A DNA stretch of 64,000 nt from Stomoxys calcitrans (taxonomy: Eukaryota; Arthropoda; Insecta; Diptera; Muscidae), in the NCBI RefSeq assembly GCF_963082655.1, contig NC_081552.1:92789582-92853581 (forward strand). Reading direction: 5' to 3'. Position 1 is the stretch's first letter. Every line of letters begins with the position of its first letter. Shown here piece by piece: positions 42,090-55,135 of the stretch. A program made the position numbers and the translations under genes. Under the pieces are notes generated by a model, which worked only from the letters and a program-made list of their open reading frames with translations, made no database searches and was not told where the DNA came from.

Positions 42090-43990
42090 TTTTAGCAGAC
42101 GACATGGGAGTGAGAGCTAAGACAACGGAGGACATGTTGAGGCTTTTGATGAAAACGCATTTTCCACAGGATACGACGGGACTCATGGAGACACCGGAAT
42201 CTTGGAATAATGACGTTGATCGTGTCTTTATAATTACGGAATTTATGGTGAAGGAAACCTTGGGGAGCTTCAAGCCATTTAAGTAACCCGGACCTGATGG
42301 AATATTTCCGGCGTTACTACAGAAAGAAACAGACTATCTGGCGCCTCATCCGGCCAAAATTTTCACAGCGTGCCTAGGATTTGCATATACTCCGAAAGCC
42401 TGGCAGAAGGCAAGGGTGGTATTTATACCCAAGCCCGGCAAGACAAGTTATGCGACACCAAAGGCCTACAGATCCATAAGCCTTACATCCTTTCTACTCA
42501 AAGCCATGGAACGTATTGTGGACACCATGATGCCAAATCCTTCAATGCCAAAACGTACACACTGGCTGTATGTATTAACATCGAGGGGGCTTTTCACAAT
42601 GTGCGGACCAACACACTGATCCAATCCTTAGACCAGTACCGGGCTAACCATATGCTAAGGAACAGGCTCACAGATGTTGTGCACTATATAGACGGCTCGA
42701 AATGGGGCCTGAATCCGAGGATAGTCCACTGGCTCTACAGGAGCGTGATTAGACCAATACTTACTTACGCCTTAGTAGTTTGGTGGACTGCTGTGGAGAA
42801 AAAGTGCAACATAAGGACCATACAACAGGTTCAGAGAACATATTGTCTTGGCATAGGCGGAGCGATGAGGACGACGCCCCTAGGGCACTGGAGACTATTC
42901 TAGATATCCGACCCATTGACATACAGATTAAGTGTGAGGCATCCACTGCGGCTATGATACTTAAGGCGATGGGAGAATGGATTGAGGATGGGAGCAGCTC
43001 ATACCATTGGGATATAATCAAGGCGACGATTGGAAACCTGGAAGGAAGGGAAGAGGTTTCCGGTCGGATACCCAAGACGAGCCTTGAAGTCGAGTGCGAG
43101 GCACTGCTGCCATCGGCACAGTCTTGGATTGACGGAACCCTAATATTGCCATCTGGAAGATCATGTTACACGGATCGTTCAAAACTAGAGGACAGAGTGG
43201 GCCTGTGGGTTTAGATTGAGAACCCAGGGACTGAGATCTGTTTTGGACTGCCTGACCATAATACGGTCCTGCAAACGGCGATCACGGAATGCGTAAAGTG
43301 GTGTGGTGCTAACGCGAGGACGTCGAGTGTGAACATCTTTACCGACAGTAAAATTGCCATAAGGGCAATAACAACCAGGACGGTAAGGTCACGAACAGTC
43401 TTGCAGTGTCAGAAGGAGATTAACGCCTTCTCTGAAGATGGCTAAATCAGCATCGTTTTGGTGCCGGGCCATAATGTAAGGGTAAATGTAAGGGCAGACG
43501 ATTTGATGGTGAAGGCCGGAGGACTGTCGTCAAATAACTTGGTTAACCCGAAGCTTTTCGAAGGAGTCCGATTTAAGGGCGCAGAGGAATGTCGTCAATA
43601 AACTTGGTTAAGCCGAAGCTTTTCGAAGCAGTCCGATTTGAGGGCGTGCACGACTAATGCGCATGCAACATTGTGGAACAGTGAAACGGTAGGTAGGACT
43701 GCGAAAATCCCATGGGGGATCCAGATCTTGAGAAGACGAGGCTATTACTGAAAGGTAGCAAAAAGGAGGTCAGTAAAGCTATTGGTATCATAACGGGACA
43801 CATAGGGCTACGAGTTCACTTATGTAAAATCGGTGCGACAAGTGATAGCATGTGTAGGGCATGCGGGGAAGATGATGAGACGTTGGAGTATTTCCTTTGT
43901 CATTCCCCGGCTTTCGCGTCTAACAGATACAGGCACTTAGGTGGAGACACAATAACCGACAAGAACCAACTTAGGGGAGTGGTATTGAAA
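42090..43990 (+). pseudogene. Decayed LINE ORF2: RT, RNase H, C-terminal zinc motif
   Basis: Collinear pieces of an ORF2 in shifting frames: ADDMGVRAKTTEDM and ETLGSFKPFK, then ARVVFIPKPGKTSYATPKAYRS and LLKAMER (RT start), NIEGAFHNV (palm, Asp lost), HWLYRSVIRPILTYALVVWW, WIDGTLILPSGRSCYTDRSK and NIFTDSKIAIRAI (RNase H), and LLLKGSKKEVSKAIGIITGHIG with CRACGEDDETLEYFLCHSPAF (C-terminal zinc motif). The YADD box is missing. The RNase H part is closely similar to the fragment at 35,145-35,590, so both derive from one family. It is cut by a family A insertion at 43,991. Confidence 0.88.
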
Positions 43991-44842
43991 AACAAGTAAA
44001 AGCGTGCAAAGTTCGGCCGTGCCGAATCTTAAATACCCTCCACCATGGAACGCATTTGTCGAGTTTTTTTTCCCGCCATCTCTTCTTAGGCAATAAAAGG
44101 ATAGAAGAAAATATTTGCTCTGCTATTAGAGCAATATCAAGATATAGGCCGGTTCGGACCACAATTAAATAATATGTTGGAGACCTGTGTAAAATATCAG
44201 CCAATTCGAATAAGAATTGCGCTCTTTGGGGGCTCAAGTAGTAAATAGAGAGATAGATTTATATGGGAGCTGTATCAGGCTATAGACCGATTCAGACCAT
44301 AATAAACACGTATGTTGATGGTCATGACAGGATCCGTCGTAAAAATTTTCAGGTAAATCGGATAGTAATTGCTACCTCTAAAGGCTTAAGAAGTCAAGAT
44401 CCCAGACTGGTTTATATGGCTGCTATATTAGGTTATAAACCGATTTAAACCAATTAAGCACAGTTGTTGGAAGTCATAGCAAAACACGTCGTGCAAAATT
44501 TCATTCCAATTGTATAAGAATTGCGCCCTCTAGAGGCTCAAGAAGTAAAAATCCAAAATGGGTTTATATGGCAGCTATATGAAAAATGGACCGATATGGC
44601 CCATTTACAATACCAACCGACCTACACTATTTGTGCAAAATTTCAAGCGGCTAGCTTTACTTCTTCGAAAGTTAGCCTGCTTTCGACAGACAGACGGAAT
44701 GACGGACATGGCTAGATCGACATAAAATGTCACGACGATCAATAATATATATAATGTATGGGGTCTCAGGCGAATATTTCCAGTAGTTACAAACAGAATG
44801 ACGAAATTAGTATACCCCCATCCTTTGGTGAAGGGTATAAAA
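43991..44842 (+). repeat. Dispersed family A repeat inserted in LINE
   Basis: Short but complete copy with AACAAGTAAAAGCGTGC at the 5' end and GGGTATAAAAA at the 3' end. It interrupts the LINE whose 3' tail appears beyond it at 44,940-44,995. Confidence 0.85.
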
Positions 44843-45000
44843 ATTAAGTAGCAATGAATTCCTAACTTAAAATTTTCTTTTCAGAGGTTACTTTATAATT
44901 TTAAGACCACACAACAAGCCGATTACTGACTTAGGTGTATGTCCGTAGAAGCATGGGACGGATTAATATCTGCGCCCTCTTTTCAACCTAACCTTATCTA
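44843..45000 (+). pseudogene. LINE 3' tail beyond family A insertion
   Basis: GGACGGATTAATATCTGCGCCC followed by TCTTTTCAACCTAACC is the same 3' end as in the LINE fragment at 35,720-35,755, so this is the distal end of the 42,090-43,990 element. Confidence 0.7.
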
Positions 45001-45089
45001 CGGTACCATTTTTTGCAAATGTCGCCCTAATCTTTGCACGTTTTACTTTTTAATCGATCATGTTCATATGCAGACCTTGAAAAGTAAAA

Positions 45090-45905
45090 AAACATGTGAA
45101 AAGGCATTAAGTTCGGCTGGGCCAAATTTTGAATATCCACCATATCGGATATATATGTATATTAAAAACCTTTCGTCTTAATACAATGAAAAATGCATCA
45201 TTCAGAAACCCATAGGAACTATATCTAATGCATTATTCATGAACCCATAGGAGCTTCACCATATTCAAAAAGGCGTAAGGATCAAACACGTCTCACTGTA
45301 CCACATTCATCGGTTAAAAAATTCATATTTTATGGGCCTAAGAACTTAAATCCAGAGATCGGAATATTTATATGACTGCTATATCAAATTTAGACCGATC
45401 TGAACCAGACAGCCCACTGTGTCAAATTTCAGCAAAATCGGTTAATAAATTCACTTTTTATGGGTCTAAAACCTTAAATAGCGAGATCGGTATACATGAC
45501 AGCTATATTCAATTCTGGACCGATCTGGGCCGCATGAGCAGGGATGCCAAGAGGCCTAACGAAACTCGATTAACCAAATTTCTGCCATATTGGACAATAA
45601 ATGCGCCCATTATGGCCTCAAGACCTTAAAACGAGAGATCGGTCTATATGGCAGCTATATCTAAATTTGGACCGATCTGGGCCGTATTGAATGTCTTGAG
45701 GCCTAACAGAATACTGTCTCAAATTTCAACGAAATCAGTTAATAAATGTAGCTTTAATGGACCTAAGATCTTAAATCGACAGATCGGTCTATATGGAGCC
45801 TATATAAAAATATAGTCCGATATAGCCCATCTTCGAGCTTCACCTGCATATGGACAAGAAAAGAATCTGTACAAAGGTTCAGCTTAAACCAAAAGGGCAC
45901 TATAG
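45090..45905 (+). repeat. Dispersed family B repeat
   Basis: 5' end with AAGGCATTAAGTTCGGCTGGGCC and a TATCCACCATATCGG stretch. Units contain TATATGGCAGCTATATC, GACCGATCTGGGCCG and GGACAAGAAAAGAATCTG. The 3' terminus is missing or too diverged. Confidence 0.75.
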
Positions 45906-46275
45906 AACAGAGACATCTATAAGCATGAGTTAAGAAGATACAAATTCTTGAATGGAAGAATGGATGGCTATGGATGATCCTATCTCAACACAGGCTATGG
46001 AGGATCCTATCTCAACACCTATTACGGTAACGCCAGAAGAGGTTGTCACTGTTACGGGTTCGCCAGGGATTGTTAAGGTTCGAATCAACCGTTTTGGGTG
46101 CCGGGCCACATAAATATCCCAGTGTGTTGGAATCAGTGGGTAAACTTCTAGCGACATAAACACCTTGAGAAATATGTATACCAAACGTCTCATAATCAAC
46201 AAATCAATACCGAATGGTATGGATAAAACATAAAATAATTAGTACCGTTTGGTAATAACCTTGTTAACCAACCGG
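45906..46275. other. Spacer, nothing recognised
   Basis: Unassigned sequence. Several TACCGAATGGTA-like words occur around 46,205-46,275 and recur near 47,050, suggesting a diverged repeat, but no boundaries can be set. Confidence 0.3.
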
Positions 46276-46286
46276 TATTGGTTTTA

Positions 46287-46580
46287 CCACTGTGGCGCAG
46301 AGGTTAGCATGTCCGCCTATGACGCCGAACGCCTGGGTTCAAATCCCGGCGTGAACATTAACAACATTTTCAGCAGTGGTTGTCTTCTTACTAATGCTAG
46401 GTATATTTGTAAGGTATCCTGCCATGTTAAAACTTCTCTACCAAGTTGCTTATGCCGCAGTTCCGACTCGGCATAAAAAAGGAGGCCCCTTATCATTGAG
46501 CTTAAACTTTAAACGGAGTGCACTCATTGATATGAGAGAAGAATTCCCTTAATGAATGTTCATGGGAAATTTAGCATTAG
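46287..46580 (+). repeat. tRNA-derived SINE with target duplication
   Basis: A-box-like TGGCGCAGAGG at about 46,292 and B box GGTTCAAATCC at 46,336-46,346, followed by the family body. It is flanked by an 11-bp direct repeat TATTGGTTTTA (46,276-46,286 and 46,581-46,591), so both boundaries are well defined. Confidence 0.88.
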
Positions 46581-46591
46581 TATTGGTTTTA

Positions 46592-47204
46592 ATACCAAAC
46601 TTTTATAGGTTTTAGTACCAAGCCGTTATTATTTATATATCAATTTCATTATCACTTGAGTATTCCACCCCCTAAGGAAACGAAATGATTGGCCATTGAA
46701 AATAATTTTATTTTATTTTGGTAATGTATATTTATGTGTACAATTAAAAAATTGTAAAATAATTTTACACCGTGACTTACCTCGAATCTTTGATTCCAAT
46801 TGATTCCGTATCCATTGATCCAAGCATCGTTTACCACACAAAAGTCTTTCTCACGTTTTTGATGCAGAGAACTTCCTTAGAGTTTGTACTTTTCACATTT
46901 TCACCGCGTTCGAATATTTAAACACTTTCTACACACACAATGGCGTCAAGATTTAAAGTACAAAACTAAACAAAAATTTTTCCGCGATGACAAGAATACA
47001 AATGTGGCGCTGTCAATTCTTAATAGCCTCCATCGTCTGGTATTAAATTGATACCAAATGGTATTAAAATATTTTCCAATAACGTAAATAAGATAATACC
47101 AACCTGTATTCACAAATTACCGCCCTCTTTCCACCAGTGTAAAATTCTTTCAAAAACATATGGTCACTAATTGTGGCTGTTAACTCTTAAAATTATGCGG
47201 TTTA
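46592..47204. other. Intergenic DNA, nothing recognised
   Basis: About 610 bases without a supported feature. A TACCAAATGGTA palindrome-like word near 47,054 echoes 46,205-46,275. Confidence 0.4.
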
Positions 47205-47413
47205 AACTGTCTTTGGCTGGAACAGAAGACTCCCTGATCGCGTCCGTAATGATAAGTCACTGTCGTGCTGAGTGACCAAAGGTAGCTAGTAACGATTTCT
47301 GCAGTAGCTGTGGTGGGTCTGTAAAGTTGGTCACCTCGACGCGGCAAAATATTGTTCGAAATTCCACAGGCGCATTTATGGTCCCATTTTTTTTGATTTG
47401 TGTGTGTGGAAAA
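47205..47413 (+). pseudogene. LINE C-terminal fragment
   Basis: A plus-strand frame has LSLAGTEDSLIASVMISHC and VASNDFCSSCGGSV, the end of an RNase H domain and the following zinc motif of a LINE, with one stop. It matches the fragment on the minus strand at 1-330 and is cut by the Helitron-like element at 47,414. Confidence 0.55.
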
Positions 47414-48565
47414 TCTATCTATCTATCTATATATATAAAAATGAATTTGTGTTTGTTTGTTTGTTTGTTTGTATGTTTGTTTGTATGTTTGTTTGTTTGT
47501 GGGTTTGTTTGTGGGTTTTTAAATTTGTTTGTTCCGTATACACTCAAAAACGGCTGAACCGATTTCTTTGAAATCTTCACAGATTGTGGGGAGTGGTCCG
47601 GAAGGAGCAATAGGCTATATAATTTTTCGATATCGTATTGGGGGCGGACCCGCCTACTTACCCCAAAAGTACCACCCAAAACAATATGGGACTGAAATGA
47701 AAGGTATTTAAGAGTAGAGTACGATTTCCATATTAAAAATTGAGTCCAAGTAATTGGGGGGCCGCCCCGATCCCAAAACCCCCAAATTGGTTTATTGGAC
47801 GATAATGACAATATGGGGCTCGAATGAAAGGTATTCGCAAGTAGATTACGAATATGGTCCTGTAGGAGTTATAAGCTATGTAATTTGTTGAAGTTGGAAG
47901 GGGGCGAATCCTCCCCCGTTACCACAAAAACGCCACCCAAAATCAAAAGTTGACCGATAGGGACAATATGGGTATCAAATAAAAGATATTGGAGAGAGAA
48001 AAGCGAATGTGGTATAAAAACAAGGGTTCAAGTATCCAAGGGGCAGCCCAAGCCCGAAAACTGCTCCAAATAGACATATTGGATGTACAATATATATCAA
48101 TATAGGACTCAAATGAAAGCTATTCGGGAGTAGACTACGAAAATGACATAAAAAGCGAGGTCCAAGTAATAAATAGTCACCCCATCCCCGATAAGCTCCC
48201 CAAATGGGAATACTACTCAATCATAGCTTGATGAAACTGAAATGATAGGCATTTGAGAGCAGATTACGAATTGTGACATTAAACTTTGTGTCCAAGAACC
48301 TAGGTGGTGTTTTACGTCCTAAAATCGCTTCCGATAGGTTATTTGACCTATCAAAACCAATGGGGAAACAAGTGATAGATTTTTTTGTGTTGGGTGCGTC
48401 ATTCAAATTTATGCTCAAGTGGCAGTGTGGCGCACAACTCTCATATAGAAGCCCTCCACCAAACGGCTGTATACACCAATCATGACAATATGAGGTTCAA
48501 TTAAAGGTATAAGGTTGTGTACTGCGAATCTGATATCATTATTCTGCTCATATATCTAGCGGACC
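47414..48565 (+). mobile_element. Helitron-like element, left half
   Basis: It begins TCTATCTATCTATCTATATA after an A, followed by a (TTTG)n stretch to about 47,530 and the ACGGCTGAACCGATTTCTTTG segment. It is interrupted at about 48,566 by a family B repeat and resumes at 49,664. Confidence 0.65.
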
Positions 48566-49663
48566 AGCGTTAAGTTCGGCCGGACCAAACTTTGGATACC
48601 CACTACCTCGGATATATATGTAAACCACCATATATGTAAAAATTTCATACCTTATGTCCCATAGCAGTTATATCGAAATATGTTCCGATTTGAAACAAAT
48701 ACTTATAAGTACAATTCAATTGTGCATAACAAAATAGTGATCTTTTTAGTAGCTATATCTAAAAATAAACCGATCTATACCATATACGACACGGATGTCG
48801 AAAAGCCTGATATAAGTCACTGTGTCAAATTTCAGTGAAATCGGATTAAAATGCGCCTTTTATGGGGCCAAGACTTTAAATCGAGATATCGGTCTACATG
48901 GCAACTATATTCAAATCTGGACCGATTTGGGCCAAGTTGCAGAAAAATGTCAAAGATCCTAACACAAAGCACTGTCCCAAATTTCGGGAAATCGGACAAT
49001 AAATGCGCCTTTTTTGGGCCCAAAACCTTAAATCGAGAGATCAATCTATATGGCAGCCGAGATACCGGTCTATATGGCAGCTATAACCAAATCTGAACCG
49101 ATCTAGGCGAATTTAACGAAGAAAGTCAAAGGGCCTAACGCAACTCACTGTCTCAAATTTCAGCTTAATCGGATAATAAATGTGGCTTTTATGGGCCAAA
49201 GACCCTAAATCGGAGGATCGGTCTATATGGCAGCTATACCCAAATCTGGACCGATCTGAGCCAAACTGGCAAAGGATTTTGAAGGGCCTAACACAACTCA
49301 CTGTCCCAAATTTCAGCAAAATCGGATAATAAATGTGGCTTTTATGGGCCTAAGACCCCAAATCGGCGGATCGGTATATATGGGGACTATATCAAGATAT
49401 AGTCCGATATAGCCCATCTTCGAACTTAACCTGCTTTTGGACAAAATAAGAATCTGTGCAAAGTTTCAGCTCAATATCTCTATTGTTAAAGATTCTAGCC
49501 CGATTTCAACAGACAGTCGGGAGATAAGTCTAGATCGTTTTAGATTTTTTACGCTGATCAAGAATATATATACTTTATAGGGTCGGAAATGGATATTTGG
49601 ATATGTTGCAAACGGAATGACAAAATTAATATAGCCCCATCCTTCGGTGGTGGGTATAAAAAA
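48566..49663 (+). repeat. Dispersed family B repeat inserted in Helitron-like element
   Basis: 5' end GCGTTAAGTTCGGCCGGACC and 3' end CCTTCGGTGGTGGGTATAAAA. Anchors GATCGGTCTATATGG (49,216) and GATCGGTATATATGG (49,369) lie 153 bases apart, the same period as in family A. Units carry ATAATAAATGTGGCTTTTATG. Confidence 0.85.
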
Positions 49664-50472
49664 AGGCTAAATGATGATGATAGGTAGCCATATGGTATGG
49701 TGGTTGTCTATCAATGACTATTCGTAGACAACCACTATACCATATGATCCACTCTATGCGAGTAGCACTAACATTTAAATTAGCGTCATCTGGCAGTCTT
49801 CACTGAAATTGTTTGATCCAATTTGACTTCGTTGATCCAATTAAAAATATGCCAACATAAACAGAGAGAGGGCAGGGTGGTAAAAATTAATCAACTGCAT
49901 GTATCTTTGTTATGACAACCTATCGGTTCTTTGAATAAAGAAAATAAAATATAGGAATATAGGAAGGATCTAAAAGCAAAAAAATTGGTATCAAATTCTG
50001 GGGTGGGATGCCTAGGAGAGCCGCCAACCCCTAAAACCCGGCAAACGGATTTATAGACCAACCACTACAATATGGGACTCAAATTAAAGGTATTAGAGAG
50101 TAGAAAACGAATTTGATATCCAATTGCGGAACTAAGTGTTTCGTGGGTCACCCCACCACTATAAAACCTCTCAAATCGGACATATTTACCGACCATGGCA
50201 ATATGGATCTTAAATGAAAGGTCTTTGGGAATAGAGCACGAAATTGACTTTCACTTTTGGGACCAGGTCTCTGGGAGTCCACCACACCCCAAGAAGGACT
50301 TTTACTGACCATTTCAATGTAGGGTTTATATAAGAGGTACTTGAGTGTAGAAAAATCCATAGGTAAAATGGAATACATTTTCAACTGCAATTACGCAGAA
50401 AATTTCAAATATAGAGAACTCCTCTCCAACAAACCATAATCGGGCGCAGCAGAGCGGGAAGGGCTCAGCTAG
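49664..50472 (+). mobile_element. Helitron-like element, right half
   Basis: This continues the copy begun at 47,414, aligning with 54,530-55,130 (GACAACCTATCGGT, GGCAGGGTGGT). It ends with GCGCAGCAGAGCGGGAAGGG and CAGCTAG at 50,472; the next base is C rather than T. It carries a near-perfect inverted repeat around 49,690-49,745. Confidence 0.65.
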
Positions 50473-50488
50473 CCTTATATTGTATATA

Positions 50489-51195
50489 ACAAGTAAAAGC
50501 GTGCTAAGTTCGGCCGGGCCGAATCTTATATACTCTCCACCATGGATCGCATTTGTCGAGTTCTTTTCCCGGCATCTCTTTTAAGGAAAAAAGAATATAA
50601 GAAAAGATTTGCTCTGCTATTAGAGCGATATCAAGATATGGTACAGTTTGAACCACAACTAAATTATATGTTAGAGACCTGTGTAAAATGTCAGCCAATT
50701 CGAATAAGAACTGCGCCCTTTGGGGGCTCAAGAAGTAAAATAGAGAGATCGATTTATATGGGAGCTGTATCGGGCTATAGACCGATTCAGACCATAATAA
50801 ACGCGCATGTTGGTGGTCATGAGGGAAACCGTCGTACAAAATTTCAGGCAAATCGGATAATAATTGCGACCTTTAGAGGCTCAAGAATTTAAGATCCCAG
50901 ATCGGTTTATATGGCAGCTACATCAAAACATAGACCGAAATGGCCCATTTACAATACCAACCGACCTACACTAATAAGAAGTAGTTGTTCAAAATTTCAA
51001 GCGGCTAGCTTTACTCCTTCGGAAGTTAGCGTGCTTTCGACAGACAGGCGGACGGACGGACGGACATGGCTAGACCGTCATAAAATGTCTCGACGATCAA
51101 GAATATATATACTTTATGGGGTCTCAGACGAATATTTCGAGTAGTTACAAACAGAATGACGAAATTAATATAGCCCCATACTATGATGGAGGGTA
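50489..51195 (+). repeat. Dispersed family A repeat
   Basis: Complete short copy: AACAAGTAAAAGCGTGCTAAG and GTTCGGCCGGGCCG at the 5' end, a short GGAC tract near 51,048-51,066, and GATGGAGGGTATAAAAA at the 3' end, running directly into the next Helitron-like element. Confidence 0.85.
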
Positions 51196-53138
51196 TAAAA
51201 ATCGATTTGTGTTTGTTTGTAGGTTCGTTTGTTTGTATGTTTGTGTGTTTCTTATAGACTCAGAAACGGCTGAACCCATTTTCTTGAAATTTTCACAGAT
51301 GGTGCATAATGACTCCGTGGTGAAAAAAGGGTACTAAATTTTTTGATATTTGAAAGGGGGCGGACCCTCCCCCTTACCCAAACTTTCAGAAATCCCAGAT
51401 CTCGGAGATAGGTGGTGCGATTAAGCGAAATTTTTTTTGCTCTCATATAGTACCCTAATAATAAAAATTTGGTATCCAAATTTCGGATGGGGTACCCAGT
51501 GGGGCCGCCCCATCCTAAAACTTACCAAACATATACAATATTTAAACCAATCACGACAGTATGTGACTCAAATGAAAGGTATTTTGGATAAGAAAACGTA
51601 TCAGATATCCAATTGTCGGACCAAGTGCTAGGGGGACCACTCCAAGCCCCAAAACACCCCTTAATCCGACATATTTACCGATCATGGCAATATGAGACTC
51701 AAATGAAAGGTATTTGCGAGTAAAACACGAATCTGATATCCAAATGTGGGACAAAGTTGCTGGGGGTCCACCCCTTCCCCAAAAACACCCCCAAACAGGA
51801 CTGATTTACTGACCATTAGAATATTGGGCTTAAATAAAAGGTATTTGAATGTAGAATACGAATCTGATGTCTAAATATGGGGCCAAGTGTTTTGGGGGCC
51901 GCCTCTCACCAAAAACATCCCCCAAAGGGGACATATTTACCGACCATAGCAATATGGGGCTCAAATGAAAGGTCTTTTGGAGTAAATCACGAATTTGATG
52001 TCAATATTCGGGGAAAGTGTTTATGGGGCCACCCCACCCCCACAACACCATCCAAATAGGAAGTGTAAGGCTAAAATAAGAGGGTTTTTAAAGTGGAACA
52101 CGAATCCGATATATATTTTCAAGGCCAACTCACTGAGTGACCGCCCATCCCACAAAACACCCCCCATGCCGGTCATGTTTGCCAACGATGGAAATATGGG
52201 GCTCAAATTAAAAGTATTTGGGAGTAGACCACATATCTGATATTAACATTAGAGGCCAACTGTCTAGCGGACGTCCCACCACCATAACAACCCCAAATAG
52301 GACGTATTTGCTCACCAAGACAATTTGGGTCTTAAAGAGAGTGACTTTTGCAACAAGGAGTTTAAATGAGATTAGAAAACGAATTTGATATCCAATGTTG
52401 ATAACAATGGCAATATGGGGTAAAAATAAATGATTTATAGATATATGAGAATAGAGCACGTTGCTGATATACTTTCCGGGTTTAGTGTTGGCGGGACCAC
52501 CCAATGCCCAAAACACCCCTAAATCGGGCATATTTCCCGACCATGTCAATGTGGAGCTTAAATGAAAGGTATTGGGGCGTAGTGCAAGAATTGATACCCA
52601 TTTTCGGTACCAATTTTCTGGTACCAAAATACCCCACAAACAGCAATTCTTTAGTGGCCATGCTAATATGTGGCTCAAATGAAAGGTATTTGAGATTAGA
52701 AAACGAATTTGAAAACCTACTTTGGGGCCTTGTGTTTGGGGGACGCCTCATCCTCTAAACTCTTCTTAAGCCAATGGCAATATGGGGTTTAAATAAATGG
52801 TATTTGAGAGAAGAGCACGATTCTGATATTTCTTCATGGCCAAGTATCTGGGGGACCACCTATCCCCCGAAAACACCGCTAAATCAGACATCAAGAGAAT
52901 ATCGGTATGAAATGAAGTATTTTAAGAATGGAGTACTGCTTACATACAAACTTAAATTCGTAGACCAATAAAGATCATATGGGATTCAGATAAAAGCATT
53001 TATATTGTTAAACTGATAATCAAGTTAGCATGGTATTTCACTAAAAGATCTTTAATTGTCGAAAATAAATATTCCAAGGAAACTTTTGTTCCATATAAAG
53101 TAAAAGAAGGCGCAGCGGAGGGGGCCCGGGTCAGCTAG
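51191..53138 (+). mobile_element. Helitron-like element
   Basis: It starts within ATAAAAATCGATTTGTGTTTG and ends GGCGCAGCGGAGGGGGCCCGGGTCAGCTAG at 53,138, followed by T. The inside has about fifteen degenerate units with CAATATGGGGCTCAAATGAAAGG. It is the first of three consecutive same-strand copies. Confidence 0.65.
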
Positions 53139-53141
53139 TAA

Positions 53142-55135
53142 GATATATAAATAAATTTCTGTTTGTTTGTAGGTTTGTTTGTTTGTGGGTTTGTAAGCAT
53201 GTTTGTTCCGTATAGACTCAAAAATGGCTAAACCGATTTCTTTGAAATTTTCGCAGATTGTGGGGAGTGTTCCGCAATGAGCAATAGACTATAAACTTGA
53301 TGGATATCGCAAGGGGAGCGGACCCTCTCCCTTACCCCAAAGTGCCTCCCAAAAATAAGAGTTGAACAATCGGGACAATATGGGACTTAAATGAAAGGTA
53401 TTTGAGAGTAGAGTACGAATTTCATATTAAAAGTTGGATCCAAGTAATTGGGGGCCGCCGTGACCCCAAAACCACCCAAAAATTCGGGAGTAGATTACGA
53501 ATATGGTCAGAAAGGAAGTCTAGGCTATATATTTTGCTCATATTGTTACCCAATAAACGCCACCCAAAATCAAAAGTTGACCGATATGGATTATATGGAT
53601 ATCAAATGAAAGATATTGGAGAGTAGAATTCGAATATGGTATAAAAACTTTGGTTCAAGTTGTCGAGGGGTTGCCCAACCCCAAAAACTGCTTCAAACAG
53701 ATATATTGGACGTACATATCAATATAGGGCTCACATGAAAGGTATTCGGGAGTAGACTACGAATATCACAATAAAAATGAGTTCCATGTAATGAATAGTC
53801 GCCCCATCCCGAATAAGCCCCAGAAAAATATTCCTCAATCATGGCTTGATGAACACATAAATGAAAGTCATTTGAAAGTAGATTACGAATATGAAATTAA
53901 ACTTTGTGTCCAAGAATCTAAGTGGTGCTTTACCTCCTAAAATCGCCTCCAATAGGTTATTTGACCCATCAAAAAAATTGGGAATCAAGTCATACAGATA
54001 GATGAGTTGAGTAAGTCTTTCAAATTTGTGCTTAAGTGGGAAGTGGGGTGTAGCGCCCAACCCTCATATAGATGCCCTCAGCCAAATGGCTGTATACACC
54101 AAACATGAGAATATGGGGTTAAATTAAATGTATATGGTTGTGAACTGCGAATCTGATATTTTTATTCTGCTTATATATCTCGCGGACCACCTCACTCCAA
54201 AACAGTCGATCAATCATAATGATCATAATTGAAGCAGATTTAATTAATGTGAGGGGACACAAATAAATGTAGGCCGCCATACCCTCAAAATTATGACGTT
54301 CAGCGTGATAGGAGGAGTTGCAAATCTAACTTTAAGGTTACAACCATTTTTACGTCATCGATAGACAAGACCAAACAATGTGCTGCAGGGCAACACTTTT
54401 TTGTTCAAAAGTTTTACATGTTTTAATAGTAAGAACTATCGCCACCGCACCAAATACATAGACTGACAAATTAGTTCCTTACCACAGAAAATCGTTTAAT
54501 ATGGTAATTTGATAGATTTAAAAAAAGGTTAAATGATATAGACAACCACCGTACGATGATCCACTCCAAGCGAGTACCGCTAACATTTAAATTATCACCA
54601 ACTACTGGCTGTTTTTAATTGGATTTAGTTGATCCAACAGCCAGTAGATGGCGCTAATTTATAGAAGCCAATATGAACAGGAAGAGGGCAGGGTGGTCAA
54701 AATTGATCATACAACATTTATCTTTGTAATGACAACCTATCGGTCCATTGAATATAGAAAATTAAAACCCTTCCTCCTATTTTCAAAAATCCCAGATCTC
54801 GGAGAAGAGTAGGGCGATTTAAGCGAAATTTTGTTGGTATCAAAGTCTGGGGTGGGCTGCCTAGGAGGGCCGCCCACCCCCAAAGGCGCCAAACGGATTT
54901 GTAGACTAATCACTATAAAATGAAAGGTCTTTGGGAGTAGAGCACGAAATTGACTTTCACTTTAGGTCCAAGTCTCTGGGGGTCCACCACATCCCACGAA
55001 GGACTTTTACTCACCATTGCCATGTGGGAGGTACAGAGGTATTTGAGTGACGAAAAACCACAGGAAAATTGGATTACATTTTCTCTCCTCCAAAATAGGA
55101 TTATCGAGCGCAGCAGAGCGGGCCGGGATCAGTCT
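53142..55135 (+). mobile_element. Helitron-like element
   Basis: It begins AGATATATAAATAAATTTCTG followed by TTTGT repeats and reaches GCGCAGCAGAGCGGGCCGGGATCAG near 55,132, where the CTAG end is lost against the next element. It contains the full middle segment (GGCCGCCATACCCTC, TAGACAACCACC) and provides the uninterrupted reference for the copy split by the BEL/Pao provirus. Confidence 0.62.
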
